61,914 nt of DNA from positions 1-61,914 of the forward strand of contig JBGPZW010000001.1 of NCBI GenBank assembly GCA_041493955.1, read 5' to 3'. Under the pieces are notes generated by a model. It was not told the origin of the DNA, did not search any database, and saw nothing but the letters and a program-made list of their open reading frames with translations. The position numbers were made by a program, and so were the translations under genes. The DNA comes from QHYU01 sp041493955. Its GTDB lineage: Bacteria; Acidobacteriota; Terriglobia; Acidiferrales; UBA7541. Below, one piece after another: positions 44,665 to 53,169 of the stretch. The stretch's first letter is position 1. Every line of letters begins with the position of its first letter.

Positions 44665-45477
44665 ATGAGATTCGCAGATCTGGCGCTGGTGCGGCGGTTG
44701 GAGACCGCGGAAGCAGAGAGTGGGGCGGCGTGCGCCCGGACTCTCGCCAAGAGACGTCCGGAAAGCGGAGCAACGGTGGAAGCGGTGGCTGGAGGCTTTG
44801 CGATTTTCGCCGGGGTCAACTCGCCGGTCACACAGGCGGTCGCGCTCGGGCTGAATGGGCCGGTCGGCGAGGCCGAGGTCGAACACTTGGAAGAGTTCTA
44901 TCGCAGTCGGGGGGATGCTGTGCGCGTGGAGCTGTGCCCGCTAGCGGACATGTCGCTGGTCGAGCTATTTGGCCAGCGCGGCTACCGCGTTAGCGAGTTC
45001 TCCAACGTGTTGGTCTGCCCGCTCGAGCGTGGCGAGTCGCGGCCTGCGGCGGCTCCGGGTGTCCAGGTGGAGCAGGTGAGTGAGAACGACGCGACGCTAT
45101 GGACGCGCATCGTGGCCCAGGGGTTCGCGGAACACTTTCCTGTGACACCGGAAATTCTCGAGGTGATGGAGCTTTTCTTCTACAACCCTCAGGCATCCTG
45201 CTTTCTGGCGCGGATCAACGGGGAGCCGGTGGGAGGAGGAGCCCTCTCGATCCACGACGGTATCGCCGGGATGTTCGGCGCGAGCACGTTGCCCACTTTC
45301 CGCAACCGCGGCGTGCAGACGGCATTGTTGCAGGCGCGTCTGACGAGGGCCGCAGCGGCGGGCTGTGACGTGGCGCTGACAATCACCCAGCCAAGTAGCA
45401 CTTCGCAGCGCAATGTCGAGCGTCAGGGTTTCCGGGTCGTCTATACCCGCGCGAAATTCGCTCGCAAGTGGATCTGA
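44665..45477 (+). CDS. GNAT family N-acetyltransferase
   Basis: 270 residues. The C-terminal half is a GNAT domain: FLARINGEPVGGGALSIHDGIAGMFGASTLPTFRNRGVQTALLQARL, where the RNRGVQ segment is the acetyl-CoA pyrophosphate loop, and a closing ITQPSSTSQRNVERQGFRVVYTR. The N-terminal ~130 residues (AGGFAIFAGVNSPVTQAVALGL, then VEHLEEFYRSRGDAVRVELCPLAD) form a degenerate GNAT-like half, as in two-domain acetyltransferases. The acceptor is unknown. GAGAGAGGAA lies before the ATG. Its promoter is 300 nt upstream, beyond a structured leader. It is convergent with a crotonase gene. Confidence 0.9.
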   Translation: MRFADLALVRRLETAEAESGAACARTLAKRRPESGATVEAVAGGFAIFAGVNSPVTQAVALGLNGPVGEAEVEHLEEFYRSRGDAVRVELCPLADMSLVELFGQRGYRVSEFSNVLVCPLERGESRPAAAPGVQVEQVSENDATLWTRIVAQGFAEHFPVTPEILEVMELFFYNPQASCFLARINGEPVGGGALSIHDGIAGMFGASTLPTFRNRGVQTALLQARLTRAAAAGCDVALTITQPSSTSQRNVERQGFRVVYTRAKFARKWI

Positions 45478-45486
45478 CGAGAATGA

Positions 45487-45527
45487 AAGCGCGGTGGCGC
45501 GACGGGGGGAGTCGTGGCGGCGCGCTT
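45487..45527. terminator. Hairpin between convergent GNAT and crotonase genes
   Basis: AAGCGCG (45487-45493) pairs with CGCGCTT (45521-45527), with an inner GCGAC/GTCGT stem around GGGGGGA. It spans the convergent gap and may act on both strands; no T-run is seen. Confidence 0.35.
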
Positions 45528-46162
45528 CAGGGCGCGATTCGGGCGGCGCGCGCCATGGAGCTCGCCACCTCCAGAACGTTTCCCGGTGGCACGACGCGAT
45601 GGACCAGGCCGGCCGCGTAGGCCTCGCCGGCGGTCAGGGTCTGCGCGGTGATCACCATCTCCCGGGTCCGAGCGCGGCCGCCGGGAAGCAGGAGGCGCGG
45701 CAAGCGCTGCGTGCCACCCCAACCGGTGATGATGCCCAGCCCGGCGCCGGGATGGCCGAAGATCGCGTCGTCGGAGGCCACCCGCAACTGACAGGCGAGC
45801 GCAAGATCCAGCCCGCCGCCAAGGCAGTAGCCGCGAATCGCGGCCACGGCCGGCTTCGGGCTTCGGGCGATCTTGCGCATGACGCCCTGGCCCAGCGCAG
45901 AAAAGCGCAGAGCTTCGAGCGCCCCGAGCGCGCCCACTTGACTGATTTCAGCACCGGCCGCGAAGCATTTGGCGGTGCCGGAGAGTACGATCGCGCGAAC
46001 TTCGGATGTGGTGGCTGCGGCGGTGAATTGCCTCAGAAGTTCGGCAAGAACGACGCGGGTCAGGCGGGGAAAACCGCCCGGATCATCGAGCTGAAGAACG
46101 AGCAGGCCGTCCTCAAGGGTGGACCGGAAAGTAGCACTCGGCGGGGAGGTATCGTCGGGCAC
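45527..46162 (-). CDS. Enoyl-CoA hydratase/isomerase family protein, C-terminally short
   Basis: 211 residues of the crotonase fold, about 45-50 shorter than usual: the C-terminal helical trimerisation part is missing after VVPPGNVLEVASSMARAARIAP. Oxyanion segments LSGTAKCFAAGAEI and IRGYCLGGGLDLALAC are present. The first catalytic Glu position holds Asp (GGLDLA) and the second is Gly (FGHPGAGLG), so classical hydratase chemistry is doubtful. The start is GTG at 46162, 7 bp after the stop of the cobalamin-binding subunit gene, so it belongs to the acyl-CoA mutase cluster. A 3' frameshift is possible but the alternative frame shows no clear crotonase tail. Confidence 0.82.
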   Translation of the reverse strand: MPDDTSPPSATFRSTLEDGLLVLQLDDPGGFPRLTRVVLAELLRQFTAAATTSEVRAIVLSGTAKCFAAGAEISQVGALGALEALRFSALGQGVMRKIARSPKPAVAAIRGYCLGGGLDLALACQLRVASDDAIFGHPGAGLGIITGWGGTQRLPRLLLPGGRARTREMVITAQTLTAGEAYAAGLVHRVVPPGNVLEVASSMARAARIAP

Positions 46163-46169
46163 AGCGGCG

Positions 46170-46574
46170 TCAGGCTTTTTGCCCCGCGCGCTCGCGGACG
46201 AAGTTGATGATGTCCTGCGTGGAGGTGCCGGGGAGGAAAACGGCGGCGATTCCGGCCTGCTTCAGCGCGGGGATGTCGGCCTCCGGGATGATGCCGCCGA
46301 TCAGCACGGTGACATCGTGCATGCCTTTCTGCCGCAGCAGATTCAGCAGTTGTGGACAGAGCGTATTGTGCGCGCCGGATAGAATCGAGAGGCCGATAAC
46401 GTCCACGTCTTCCTGCTCGGCCGCCGAGGCGATCATCTCCGGGGTCTGGCGCAGGCCGGTGTAGATGACTTCCATGCCGGCGTCGCGCAGGGCGCGGGCG
46501 ATGATCTTCGCGCCGCGGTCGTGGCCATCCAGGCCGGGCTTGGCAATCAGTACGCGAATCTTCTTCTCAGGCAT
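46170..46574 (-). CDS. Cobalamin-binding small subunit of acyl-CoA mutase (IcmB/MCM C-terminal domain)
   Basis: 134 residues, a stand-alone B12-binding domain: IRVLIAKPGLDGHDRGAKIIARALRDAGMEVIY, with the cobalt-ligand His in GLDGHDRG, then VDVIGLSILSGAH and VLIGGIIPEADIPALKQAGIAAVFLPGTS. It binds adenosylcobalamin base-off and completes the active site of the large subunit at 48083-49813. The size equals the separate small subunit of isobutyryl-CoA mutase. ATG at 46574 is preceded by TATTCT with a 10-nt gap and no Shine-Dalgarno. The two subunit genes are separated by a hydrolase and a small hypothetical gene. Confidence 0.93.
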   Translation of the reverse strand: MPEKKIRVLIAKPGLDGHDRGAKIIARALRDAGMEVIYTGLRQTPEMIASAAEQEDVDVIGLSILSGAHNTLCPQLLNLLRQKGMHDVTVLIGGIIPEADIPALKQAGIAAVFLPGTSTQDIINFVRERAGQKA

Positions 46575-46584
46575 AGGCAGGGTA

Positions 46585-46590
46585 AGAATA
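46585..46590 (-). promoter_or_regulatory. -10 box TATTCT for the B12-binding subunit gene
   Basis: Minus-strand TATTCT, 10 nt before the ATG, no Shine-Dalgarno; it could give this gene its own leaderless transcript. Confidence 0.35.
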
Positions 46591-46644
46591 CCGCAGGATG
46601 CCGCGCGAGGGTAGTACGAGCGCAGCATGCCGCGCGCGTACTGG

Positions 46645-47622
46645 TCATCTCAGGCTGCGGAGAAATTCGTCGAGCAGGGAGTTGAAGCGCTCGGCGTCGT
46701 CCACAAACAGCGCGTGGCCGGCATCCTCGAAGATCTCCAAGCGCGAGCCGGCGATCTGCGGCTGAATGGCCTGGATGAGATTCAAAAAGCCGCTCTTCGC
46801 CGCGACGATCAGGGTCGGCTTGTCGATCTTCTTCAACGCGGGGCGGAGGTCGGTGCCGAACTTGCCGACCAGCAGCGCGACCGCAGTGTTCGTCGGCGTG
46901 CGTAGCGACGCCTCGACGACGCGCTTCAAGTAATCTTCCGGCTGTGGCTTCTTGAAAAACGACCGGACAAACGGCTCCGTGGCGCCGCGGCGGTTCTGGA
47001 CAAAGCCGTTGATGAACTCCATGACGTCCTTGTATACCGCCGCTGGGACATCCGCGCCGGGAACGTCGTCCACGAAAACGATTCCAGCGATGTCTTTGGT
47101 GCCAAACTGATCCACGTAGGACGCAACTTCGCCTACACCCATGGACCATCCGACAAGGATCACCGGGGCGAGATGAAGTTGATCAACGACCGCTTTGATG
47201 TCCCGCGCGCGCGCGGCGGGGGAGAGTCCGTCGGCGGTTTGTGAGGATTCGCCCTGGCAGCGCGGGTCCATGGCCACGACGCGATGCGTCTTGGAGAAGT
47301 GTTCGATCTGCTTCTCCCAGATCCATCCCGGCATCGTCCACCCCGGTACAAACAGGATCGCCGGTTGCTGCCGGATATCGGAAATTGACACCTGACCATT
47401 GATAAGCGCGCCGTGCTGTGGCGTTCCGCCGACCTCGAAGCTCCCGACGGTCTTCACCTGTCCGGCCTCAAGGTAGTGAATCCTGACCCCATCGGACGTA
47501 ACCACGAATCCACTCTTCGTCGCCGGAGGCGTATCCGCGTTCGACGGGGTTGCCAGGGCGGAAATGATCACGAAAGTAAAGACGACCAGGAAAACCCCGG
47601 TCAATTTGTTGTATCTGATCAT
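46645..47622 (-). CDS. Exported alpha/beta hydrolase
   Basis: 325 residues from ATG 47622 (AGGGG 8 nt upstream); a longer in-frame form lacks support. A signal peptide or anchor (LTGVFLVVFTFVIISALA) leads into an alpha/beta hydrolase: ILFVPGWTMPGWIWEKQI (oxyanion), RVVAMDPRCQGESS, nucleophile elbow GWSMGVGE, FVDDVPGADVP, acid near PTLIVAAKSGF and His in FEDAGHALFVDD. The triad looks complete. Similarity is to haloperoxidase/esterase-type hydrolases; the substrate is unknown. An exported hydrolase amid intracellular acyl-CoA genes is unusual and may be a chance insertion into the cluster. Confidence 0.88.
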   Translation of the reverse strand: MIRYNKLTGVFLVVFTFVIISALATPSNADTPPATKSGFVVTSDGVRIHYLEAGQVKTVGSFEVGGTPQHGALINGQVSISDIRQQPAILFVPGWTMPGWIWEKQIEHFSKTHRVVAMDPRCQGESSQTADGLSPAARARDIKAVVDQLHLAPVILVGWSMGVGEVASYVDQFGTKDIAGIVFVDDVPGADVPAAVYKDVMEFINGFVQNRRGATEPFVRSFFKKPQPEDYLKRVVEASLRTPTNTAVALLVGKFGTDLRPALKKIDKPTLIVAAKSGFLNLIQAIQPQIAGSRLEIFEDAGHALFVDDAERFNSLLDEFLRSLR

Positions 47623-47775
47623 ATCGCTGCCCCTGAGAGCTGGAATCCATCGGGGAGGGGAGAAGTTCTCCTCGACCCTCGGAAAATGTTGACGGGCTAT
47701 GGCCCGCTGCTGCCATACTCCAATCCTCCGAGTAACACGGTTTGCCCTCATTTGCTAGCTAGCCGGGCAATGCGC

Positions 47776-48075
47776 TCACCTAGTGTTTTGCGGAGTTGCT
47801 GGGTCAGTGTCACTACTAGCTACTGCTTGCCAAAGTGAGTGTGGTAGAAGCCGAGCGCACTCAACGAGGAAAAGGTTTCGCCATTTCGGCGCTGTGAAAC
47901 GAAATGTGACCATGTGTCCGTCGCGATCCCACTCCTTCTTCTTTGTGCCGCCCCACGAGATCCTAGAGTTCCCCTCATGAGAGGCGAACTGAGCCAGCGC
48001 TCGTAGACAGTGCAAGACTGCCTCGTCGTCGGTGTGAATGGTCACGCTGAACCTAAAGCGAAGATGCTCTTTCAT
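47776..48075 (-). CDS. Hypothetical 99-residue protein downstream of the mutase large subunit
   Basis: 99 residues, family not recognised. The sequence looks like a real folded domain: LRFRFSVTIHTDDEAVLHCLRALAQFASHEG, then ISWGGTKKKEWDRDGHMVTFRFTAPKWRNLFLVECARLLP, suggesting two strand-helix units. It starts 7 nt after the mutase stop, consistent with co-transcription, but no Shine-Dalgarno is seen. Base composition is less G+C-rich than its neighbours, hinting at recent arrival. The flanking gap to the hydrolase (47623-47775) has a CTAGCTAG palindrome but nothing else. Confidence 0.55.
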   Translation of the reverse strand: MKEHLRFRFSVTIHTDDEAVLHCLRALAQFASHEGNSRISWGGTKKKEWDRDGHMVTFRFTAPKWRNLFLVECARLLPHSLWQAVASSDTDPATPQNTR

Positions 48076-48082
48076 GGGGGAC

Positions 48083-49813
48083 CTAGGTGATAGCGACTTC
48101 TTCGTAGGTGCCGAAGACCTGGCGCAGGGTGTCGCAGATTTCGCCGAGCGTGGCGTAGGCCTTCACAGCTTCGTAGATGTGGGGCATCAAATTCTCGCTA
48201 CCCTGGGCAGCGTTGCGCAGGGCCGCGAGGTGGCGCGCGACCTCGTTGTTCGACCGCTCTGCCCGCAGCTTGTGCATGCGCGCGCGCTGGCGCTCGGCGA
48301 CGCTTTCGTCGATCGTGAGAATGTCGATGTGCTGTTCCTGGGCGACGTACTCGTTCACGCCGACGATGATCTTCTCCTTGCGGTCCACGGCCATCTGATA
48401 GCGGTAGGAGGCTTCGGCGATCTCGCGCTGCGGGTAGGAGCGCTCGATGGCCGCAACCATGCCGCCGAGCGCGTCGATTTTTTCCATGTAGTCCCAGGCG
48501 CCGCGCTCGACCTCATTGGTGAGCGTCTCGAGGAAATACGAGCCACCGAGCGGGTCCACGGTGCTGGTGACACCGCTTTCGTGGGCGATAATCTGCTGGG
48601 TGCGCAGCGCGACGGTGGCGGCAAATTCGGTGGGAAGCGCCCAGGCCTCATCCAGCGAGTTGGTGTGCAGCGACTGCGTGCCGCCCAGCACGGCAGCCAA
48701 CGCTTGGATGGCCGTGCGCACGACATTGTTATAGGGCTGCTGCGCAGTCAGTGAGCAGCCAGCCGTCTGGGTATGGAAGCGCAGCGTCAGGGCGCGCTCA
48801 GTTTTAGCGCCGAAGCGCTCGCGCATCGTCTTGTACCAGATGCGGCGAGCGGCGCGGTATTTGGCAATCTCCTCGAAAAAGTCGTTGTGCGCGTTGAAGA
48901 AGAAAGACATCCGAGGCACGAACTCTTCCACGTCCAGGCCGCGCCGCAGGGCCCACTCAACGTACTCGATACCGTCGCGCAACGTAAAGGCGAGCTCCTG
49001 GATGGCGGTCGAACCGGCCTCCCGGATGTGGTAGCCGCTGACGGAGATCACGTTGTACTTCGGCGTGTGCCGGGTGCAGAACTCGAAGGTATCGATCACC
49101 AGCCGCATGGACGGCTCGGGCGGGTAAATGTATTCCTTCTGTGCGATGTATTCCTTGAGGATATCGTTCTGGCAGGTGCCGGAGATTTTTTTCCAGTCGG
49201 CGCCCTGCTTTTCGGCCACGGCCAGGTACATGGCCCAGATCACCGCGGCGGGGGAGTTGATGGTCATCGAAGTGGTGACGTCGGCCAGCGGGATCTGGTC
49301 GAAGAGCACCTCCATGTCCGCCAGCGAGCTGATGGCCACGCCGCACTTGCCCACTTCGCCTTCCGAGAGGGCGTGGTCGGAGTCGTAGCCCATCAACGTG
49401 GGCAGGTCGAAGGCAACCGAAAGGCCGGTCTGGCCGTGAGCGAGCAGGTAACGGAAGCGCTTATTCGTGTCTTCGGCGGTGCCGAACCCGGCGAACTGGC
49501 GCATGGTCCAAAGGCGGCCACGGTGCATGGTGGCGTGAATGCCGCGCGTGTAGGGCGGCTGGCCGGGAAAGCCGAGGTCGCGCTCGAAGTCCCAACCCTC
49601 GAGATCCGCGGGGGTATAGAGGCGGCGAACGGGGTGGCTGGAGATCGTCGTGAATTCGGCGGCACGCTCGGGCGATTTCTCGAGCGTGGGCTTGAGGACT
49701 TTTTCTTCCCACTCCTGTTCGCGCGGAGAACTCTTGCGTTTTTCCGCCACCGTCCCCGCTGCGGATGGGGCAGCCGAACTGACGTTTCCTTTATTGCGCG
49801 TCATTTTGGACAT
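48083..49813 (-). CDS. Adenosylcobalamin-dependent acyl-CoA mutase large subunit, isobutyryl-CoA mutase type
   Basis: 576 residues, the mutase barrel without its B12 domain. Family blocks: YTRGIHATMHRGRLWTMRQF, GQTGLSVAFDLPTLMGYDSD, SMTINSPAAVIWAMYLA, CQNDILKEYIAQKEYIYPPEPSMR, ISVSGYHIREAG, THTQ-like FHTQTAGCSLTAQQPYNNVVRT and QSLHTNSLDEAWALPTEFA. Methylmalonyl-CoA mutase has Tyr in RQYAGF and Arg in FMVRN; here they are Phe107 and Gln225, the pair that marks isobutyryl-CoA mutase. It should interconvert isobutyryl- and n-butyryl-CoA with the small subunit at 46170-46574. Often annotated simply as methylmalonyl-CoA mutase. ATG at 49813; no meaB/icmF chaperone gene is visible. Confidence 0.93.
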   Translation of the reverse strand: MSKMTRNKGNVSSAAPSAAGTVAEKRKSSPREQEWEEKVLKPTLEKSPERAAEFTTISSHPVRRLYTPADLEGWDFERDLGFPGQPPYTRGIHATMHRGRLWTMRQFAGFGTAEDTNKRFRYLLAHGQTGLSVAFDLPTLMGYDSDHALSEGEVGKCGVAISSLADMEVLFDQIPLADVTTSMTINSPAAVIWAMYLAVAEKQGADWKKISGTCQNDILKEYIAQKEYIYPPEPSMRLVIDTFEFCTRHTPKYNVISVSGYHIREAGSTAIQELAFTLRDGIEYVEWALRRGLDVEEFVPRMSFFFNAHNDFFEEIAKYRAARRIWYKTMRERFGAKTERALTLRFHTQTAGCSLTAQQPYNNVVRTAIQALAAVLGGTQSLHTNSLDEAWALPTEFAATVALRTQQIIAHESGVTSTVDPLGGSYFLETLTNEVERGAWDYMEKIDALGGMVAAIERSYPQREIAEASYRYQMAVDRKEKIIVGVNEYVAQEQHIDILTIDESVAERQRARMHKLRAERSNNEVARHLAALRNAAQGSENLMPHIYEAVKAYATLGEICDTLRQVFGTYEEVAIT

Positions 49814-49834
49814 GAAAGGTCCGGCTCATACCGC

Positions 49835-49870
49835 GTCGCGAGACCAAGAGGCCCGCGCAGTGCAATGCAA
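49835..49870 (+). repeat. ~36-bp dispersed repeat, copy 2
   Basis: Matches 17628-17665 (GTCGCG..CCAAGAGGCC..GCGCAGTGCAA). Lies in the 239-bp gap between the mutase start and the TolC-like gene stop, which otherwise holds nothing recognisable. Confidence 0.5.
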
Positions 49871-50052
49871 GACACATCGCGATAGTAAGCCAACCTTGGA
49901 GAGCGAGCAAGCCCGCCCGCTGAATGACCCTGTGCAGGTTTCGCACCGCCAGCGCAATTCAACGAGTGCCAACGAAGAGAGTGACCCGGCGGGAAGCCCC
50001 TCGGGCCACAAGTACTCACTGGATGCAGGTTTTTGTGTGCGGGCGGCCGACC

Positions 50053-52050
50053 TCAGAACTTGCCAGCGGGACCGACGATTTCTCCACTCACAGTTCCGGG
50101 GATCAGCGTCTCGCGGTGCACCTGGCCGCCTTTGGCATCCGCAATGCTGATGCGGTTGGTCTCGAGGGTGCGGCCGAGGGCGCGATCGAAGTCGATCTGC
50201 GCCTTGGCCAGGTCCACCAGGGCGCGCACTTCGACATTCTGCGCCTGGGCGAGGTCGCGCTGCGCCTGAATGACGAAGAAGATCGTCGAAGCGCCAAGCT
50301 GGTATTTCTTCTGCTCGGCGTCGAGTGTCTGATCCTGCAGGACGCGTGATTTCTGCGCGGCTTGGACGCGGGCGCGGTTCTGTTCGAGGGCGATCTGGGC
50401 GTTGCGCACCTCGACGACCACGCCATTCTCGATCTGCTGCAAGCGCGTCTCGGCCTGCCGCTGTTCGAGAATCGCGCGGGCATTGTCGGCCTGCGCGGGG
50501 CGGTTGCGGATCGGGATGGTCAGGTTGAGCTGGAGCGAGTAGGTGGGGAAGTCGGAACCGAAGATGGAACCCAGCGCGTCGTTCAAACCGCTTCGGTTGG
50601 TGCCCAGAATGGGCACTAAGGATGCGGGAAGGAAAAAGTTCGGAATGGCGTTCCCGTTTGCATCCACCACCGGCGAGCCGGCGACGGTCGTGGCCGTTCC
50701 GAGTTTCCTTGAGTTGCCCGCCAGTCCTGTCCAGCCGTACTGGCCGAACAGGGACAAAGTCGGCAGCAGGGCATTGCGCGTGGCGCGGACGTTAATATCG
50801 CGGTTTTTCAGGTCCGCCACTGACTGGAGCACGTCAGGCCGCTTATCCAGGGCTTCTTTGACGGCGTCCTGCAGCGGGAGGATCTCGATCTTGGCAGGCT
50901 GGGCGACCACATCGGTCGGATCAATCTCGACGGCCTGCACGACCGGGTCGAGCGGGTTCTTGGTAATGGCGTTCTTCAGCAGCGTCTGCTGCTGGAGATG
51001 GAGGGTCTGGGAAACGATGAGGTCCTGGCTGGCGCGTGCGACTTCGGCTTCGGCGCGGACCACCTCGATCGGGGCGAGCGTGCCGATCTCCACCTGGCGT
51101 TTGTTGTCGTTATAGAGCTTGTCGGCCAGAGTCACCGAGCGCTGCTTCACTTTGACATCTTCGCGCGCGAAGACCAGCTCCCAATAGAGGTTTTCCACTT
51201 GCGTGACCGTGGTGATGACCTGTTGTGCGAAAGCGAGATCGGCGATTTTCTTGCTGTTCTTGGCGATGCGGATGAAGCGGGTGTTGGCCAGCAGGCCAAA
51301 GCCATTCAGCAATTGCTGGGTGAAGGAGACAAACAACGTGGACTGCACCGACGGGTTAAACAACGCCGCCGGCGAACTGGTGGAGGCGCGCGTGTTGTTC
51401 TGAGTTACGGCAAGAGCCGTGCCGGTGTGAAATCCCTGGGAATACTGAAAGTTTGCCTGGGTCGTGTGGTTCACGAGAGGAACCAGTGCGCCGGTGGGCT
51501 GGCCGATGCCCGAAAGGAAGGGGTTGTTCACCGGGGTGGCGCGGTGATCCAGGCTAAGAGTTGAGGTCACCTGGGGGTCAAAGGTCTGCGCCGGAATGGC
51601 GCCCAGAACCGAAGCCGTGCCGGTGCCAGCCAGACCGCGCGAAGCCCCGCCGCCCTGGGTGCGCAGGATATCGGTCTCCGCAATCCACGGGGTGTAACGC
51701 TGCACGGCGATGTCTAGATTGTTTTCCAGCGCCAGCGCGATGGCATCCTGGAGGCTGAGCTCCATCTTCCCATCGTGGATGAGCTGCTCGAAGCGCGGCG
51801 AGTTGGTCAGTTGCGGCGGCGCGACCTTAATCGGCGCGTAGGGCGCGATGAGGTTCGGAAACGCGCGCGGCCCCCGGGAGTAATCCTGGTTAGACACCTG
51901 CAGCGTGTAACCGGGTGCCGCCTGGGTCTGCCCCGGCGTCTGCGGCTTGCTCTTGGATTCCGACTGGCCATAAGCGGGTGCCACGGGCGCCGCGACAATC
52001 GCCAGCGCCAGCAGCCGCGCGGCAGCAGAACGAACTACCCTTGCGATCAT
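50053..52050 (-). CDS. TolC-family outer-membrane protein
   Basis: 665 residues, longer than the usual 420-480. A signal peptide (AARLLALAIVAAPVAPAYG) is followed by an ~85-residue extension, then two OEP repeats: MELSLQDAIALALENNLDIAVQRYTPWIAETDIL and ILPLQDAVKEALDKRPDVLQSVADLKNRDINVRATRNALLPTLSLFGQYGW, with coiled helices such as QQIENGVVVEVRNAQIALEQNRARVQAAQKS. A Gly/Thr/Pro-rich insert near residues 100-200 may extend the beta-barrel loops. It is an orphan: no adaptor or pump gene is next to it. ATG at 52050 has GAGAGGA upstream. Confidence 0.9.
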   Translation of the reverse strand: MIARVVRSAAARLLALAIVAAPVAPAYGQSESKSKPQTPGQTQAAPGYTLQVSNQDYSRGPRAFPNLIAPYAPIKVAPPQLTNSPRFEQLIHDGKMELSLQDAIALALENNLDIAVQRYTPWIAETDILRTQGGGASRGLAGTGTASVLGAIPAQTFDPQVTSTLSLDHRATPVNNPFLSGIGQPTGALVPLVNHTTQANFQYSQGFHTGTALAVTQNNTRASTSSPAALFNPSVQSTLFVSFTQQLLNGFGLLANTRFIRIAKNSKKIADLAFAQQVITTVTQVENLYWELVFAREDVKVKQRSVTLADKLYNDNKRQVEIGTLAPIEVVRAEAEVARASQDLIVSQTLHLQQQTLLKNAITKNPLDPVVQAVEIDPTDVVAQPAKIEILPLQDAVKEALDKRPDVLQSVADLKNRDINVRATRNALLPTLSLFGQYGWTGLAGNSRKLGTATTVAGSPVVDANGNAIPNFFLPASLVPILGTNRSGLNDALGSIFGSDFPTYSLQLNLTIPIRNRPAQADNARAILEQRQAETRLQQIENGVVVEVRNAQIALEQNRARVQAAQKSRVLQDQTLDAEQKKYQLGASTIFFVIQAQRDLAQAQNVEVRALVDLAKAQIDFDRALGRTLETNRISIADAKGGQVHRETLIPGTVSGEIVGPAGKF

Positions 52051-52290
52051 AATGTTTGTCCTCTCCCAGCAGTGTGATTCAAGCGAGAGTATCCCCGCAA
52101 CCCTCAAATCCTTTTAACGTCCCCAAGGGCCGGTTTGTTTCAATTATTTTGTCCCAGCAGGGCCGCCCGGTCGGGACATTCTTCCCCCCTTCGAGATTAG
52201 ACGCGCGAAGAGTCATACAGTCACAGCCGGCTTCACGGTGCGGCGGCGCACGCCGGGGGGAACGCGCCAGTTTATCAGCGCCGGGATTCC

Positions 52291-52319
52291 TTGACAACGC
52301 GGGTCGCCGCCGTTACCCT
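52291..52319 (+). promoter_or_regulatory. Sigma-70 promoter for pyrE
   Basis: Consensus TTGACA (52291-52296), 17-bp spacer, TACCCT (52314-52319). The leader is about 84 nt and has a CTGCC/GGCAG stem-loop near 52374-52389. The rest of the 359-bp gap 52051-52409 shows no gene. Confidence 0.6.
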
Positions 52320-52409
52320 TTGCCCGCAGCAAGAGGATAGGCGCGTTCCCGGGACCAGCAAGAGTTTCCCGCCTGCCTGCGATGGCAGCCGAGAGACTGT
52401 GGGGCGACG

Positions 52410-53018
52410 ATGCGACCCGAAGAAGTGCTCAAAGTGCTGGAATCGGTGGGGGCCATCCGCCAGGGGCATTTTGAACTTTCCTCCGGGCTGCACAGCGGCA
52501 CCTACGTCCAGTGCGCCCTGGCCTTGCAGCATCCCCGCTACGCCGAACAACTTGGCCGCGCCCTGGCGGCGGAATTCCACGACTTGCGCGTGGATTGCGT
52601 GGCCGCACCGGCGGTCGGAGGGATTATCCTCGGCCACGAAGTGGCTCGGGCGACCCCCGGACGCGTCGCCAGCGCCACCCCGCGGGCTATCTTTGCCGAA
52701 CGGGATGCCAGCGGCTGGATGACGCTGCGCCGCGGCTTCGAGGTGGAGCCTGGCGAGCACGTGCTGGTGGTCGAAGACGTGTGGACCACCGGTGGGTCCA
52801 CGTTTGAAACCATCCGCGTGATCGAAGAAGCCGGTGGGCGCGTGGTGGCCGTTGGGGCGTTGATCGATCGCAGCGGCGGGCGGCTGGAGTTCCCCGTGCG
52901 GGCCGAAGCCCTGGTGGAGCTCCGGATCGAAAGCTACGACGCCTCGGACTGCCCATTATGCCGCGCCGGCAGCGGTGCGGTGCGTCCCGGCAGCCGGTTC
53001 CTCCGCGTCACCCCGTAG
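52410..53018 (+). CDS. pyrE: Orotate phosphoribosyltransferase
   Basis: 202 residues. It joins orotate to PRPP to make OMP in pyrimidine synthesis. The N-terminal GHFELSSGLHSGTYVQCALALQHP binds orotate, VDCVAAPAVGGIILGHEVAR follows, and RAIFAERDASGWMTLRRGFEV precedes the PRPP motif VLVVEDVWTTGGST (118-131). A Cys pair in DCPLCRAG near the C-terminus is extra. ATG at 52410 fits family length. No pyrF nearby; the methionine-salvage genes follow after 151 bp with their own promoter candidate. Confidence 0.94.
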   Translation: MRPEEVLKVLESVGAIRQGHFELSSGLHSGTYVQCALALQHPRYAEQLGRALAAEFHDLRVDCVAAPAVGGIILGHEVARATPGRVASATPRAIFAERDASGWMTLRRGFEVEPGEHVLVVEDVWTTGGSTFETIRVIEEAGGRVVAVGALIDRSGGRLEFPVRAEALVELRIESYDASDCPLCRAGSGAVRPGSRFLRVTP

Positions 53019-53104
53019 CCCTGCCTTAGGAGGTACGTTGCCGAGATAGGCCGCGCCACCCACTTGCGCCCCGATGTTGTCAGGCTTGCGAGTTCCTCTT
53101 CCCC

Positions 53105-53133
53105 GTGTCATTTGTGTCAGAGGAGCGTAAAAT
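53105..53133 (+). promoter_or_regulatory. Promoter candidate for mtnB-mtnD-mtnC
   Basis: GTGTCA, 17-bp spacer, TAAAAT (53128-53133), 36 nt before the mtnB ATG. Confidence 0.45.
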
Positions 53134-53169
53134 ACCTGCCCAGCGCTCGTTATTTGGTGACAATTGAAA

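Noticed and set aside
48038..49885. Plus-strand ORFs opposite the acyl-CoA mutase
   Set aside because: The mutase on the minus strand is unmistakable; these are shadows with biased composition.
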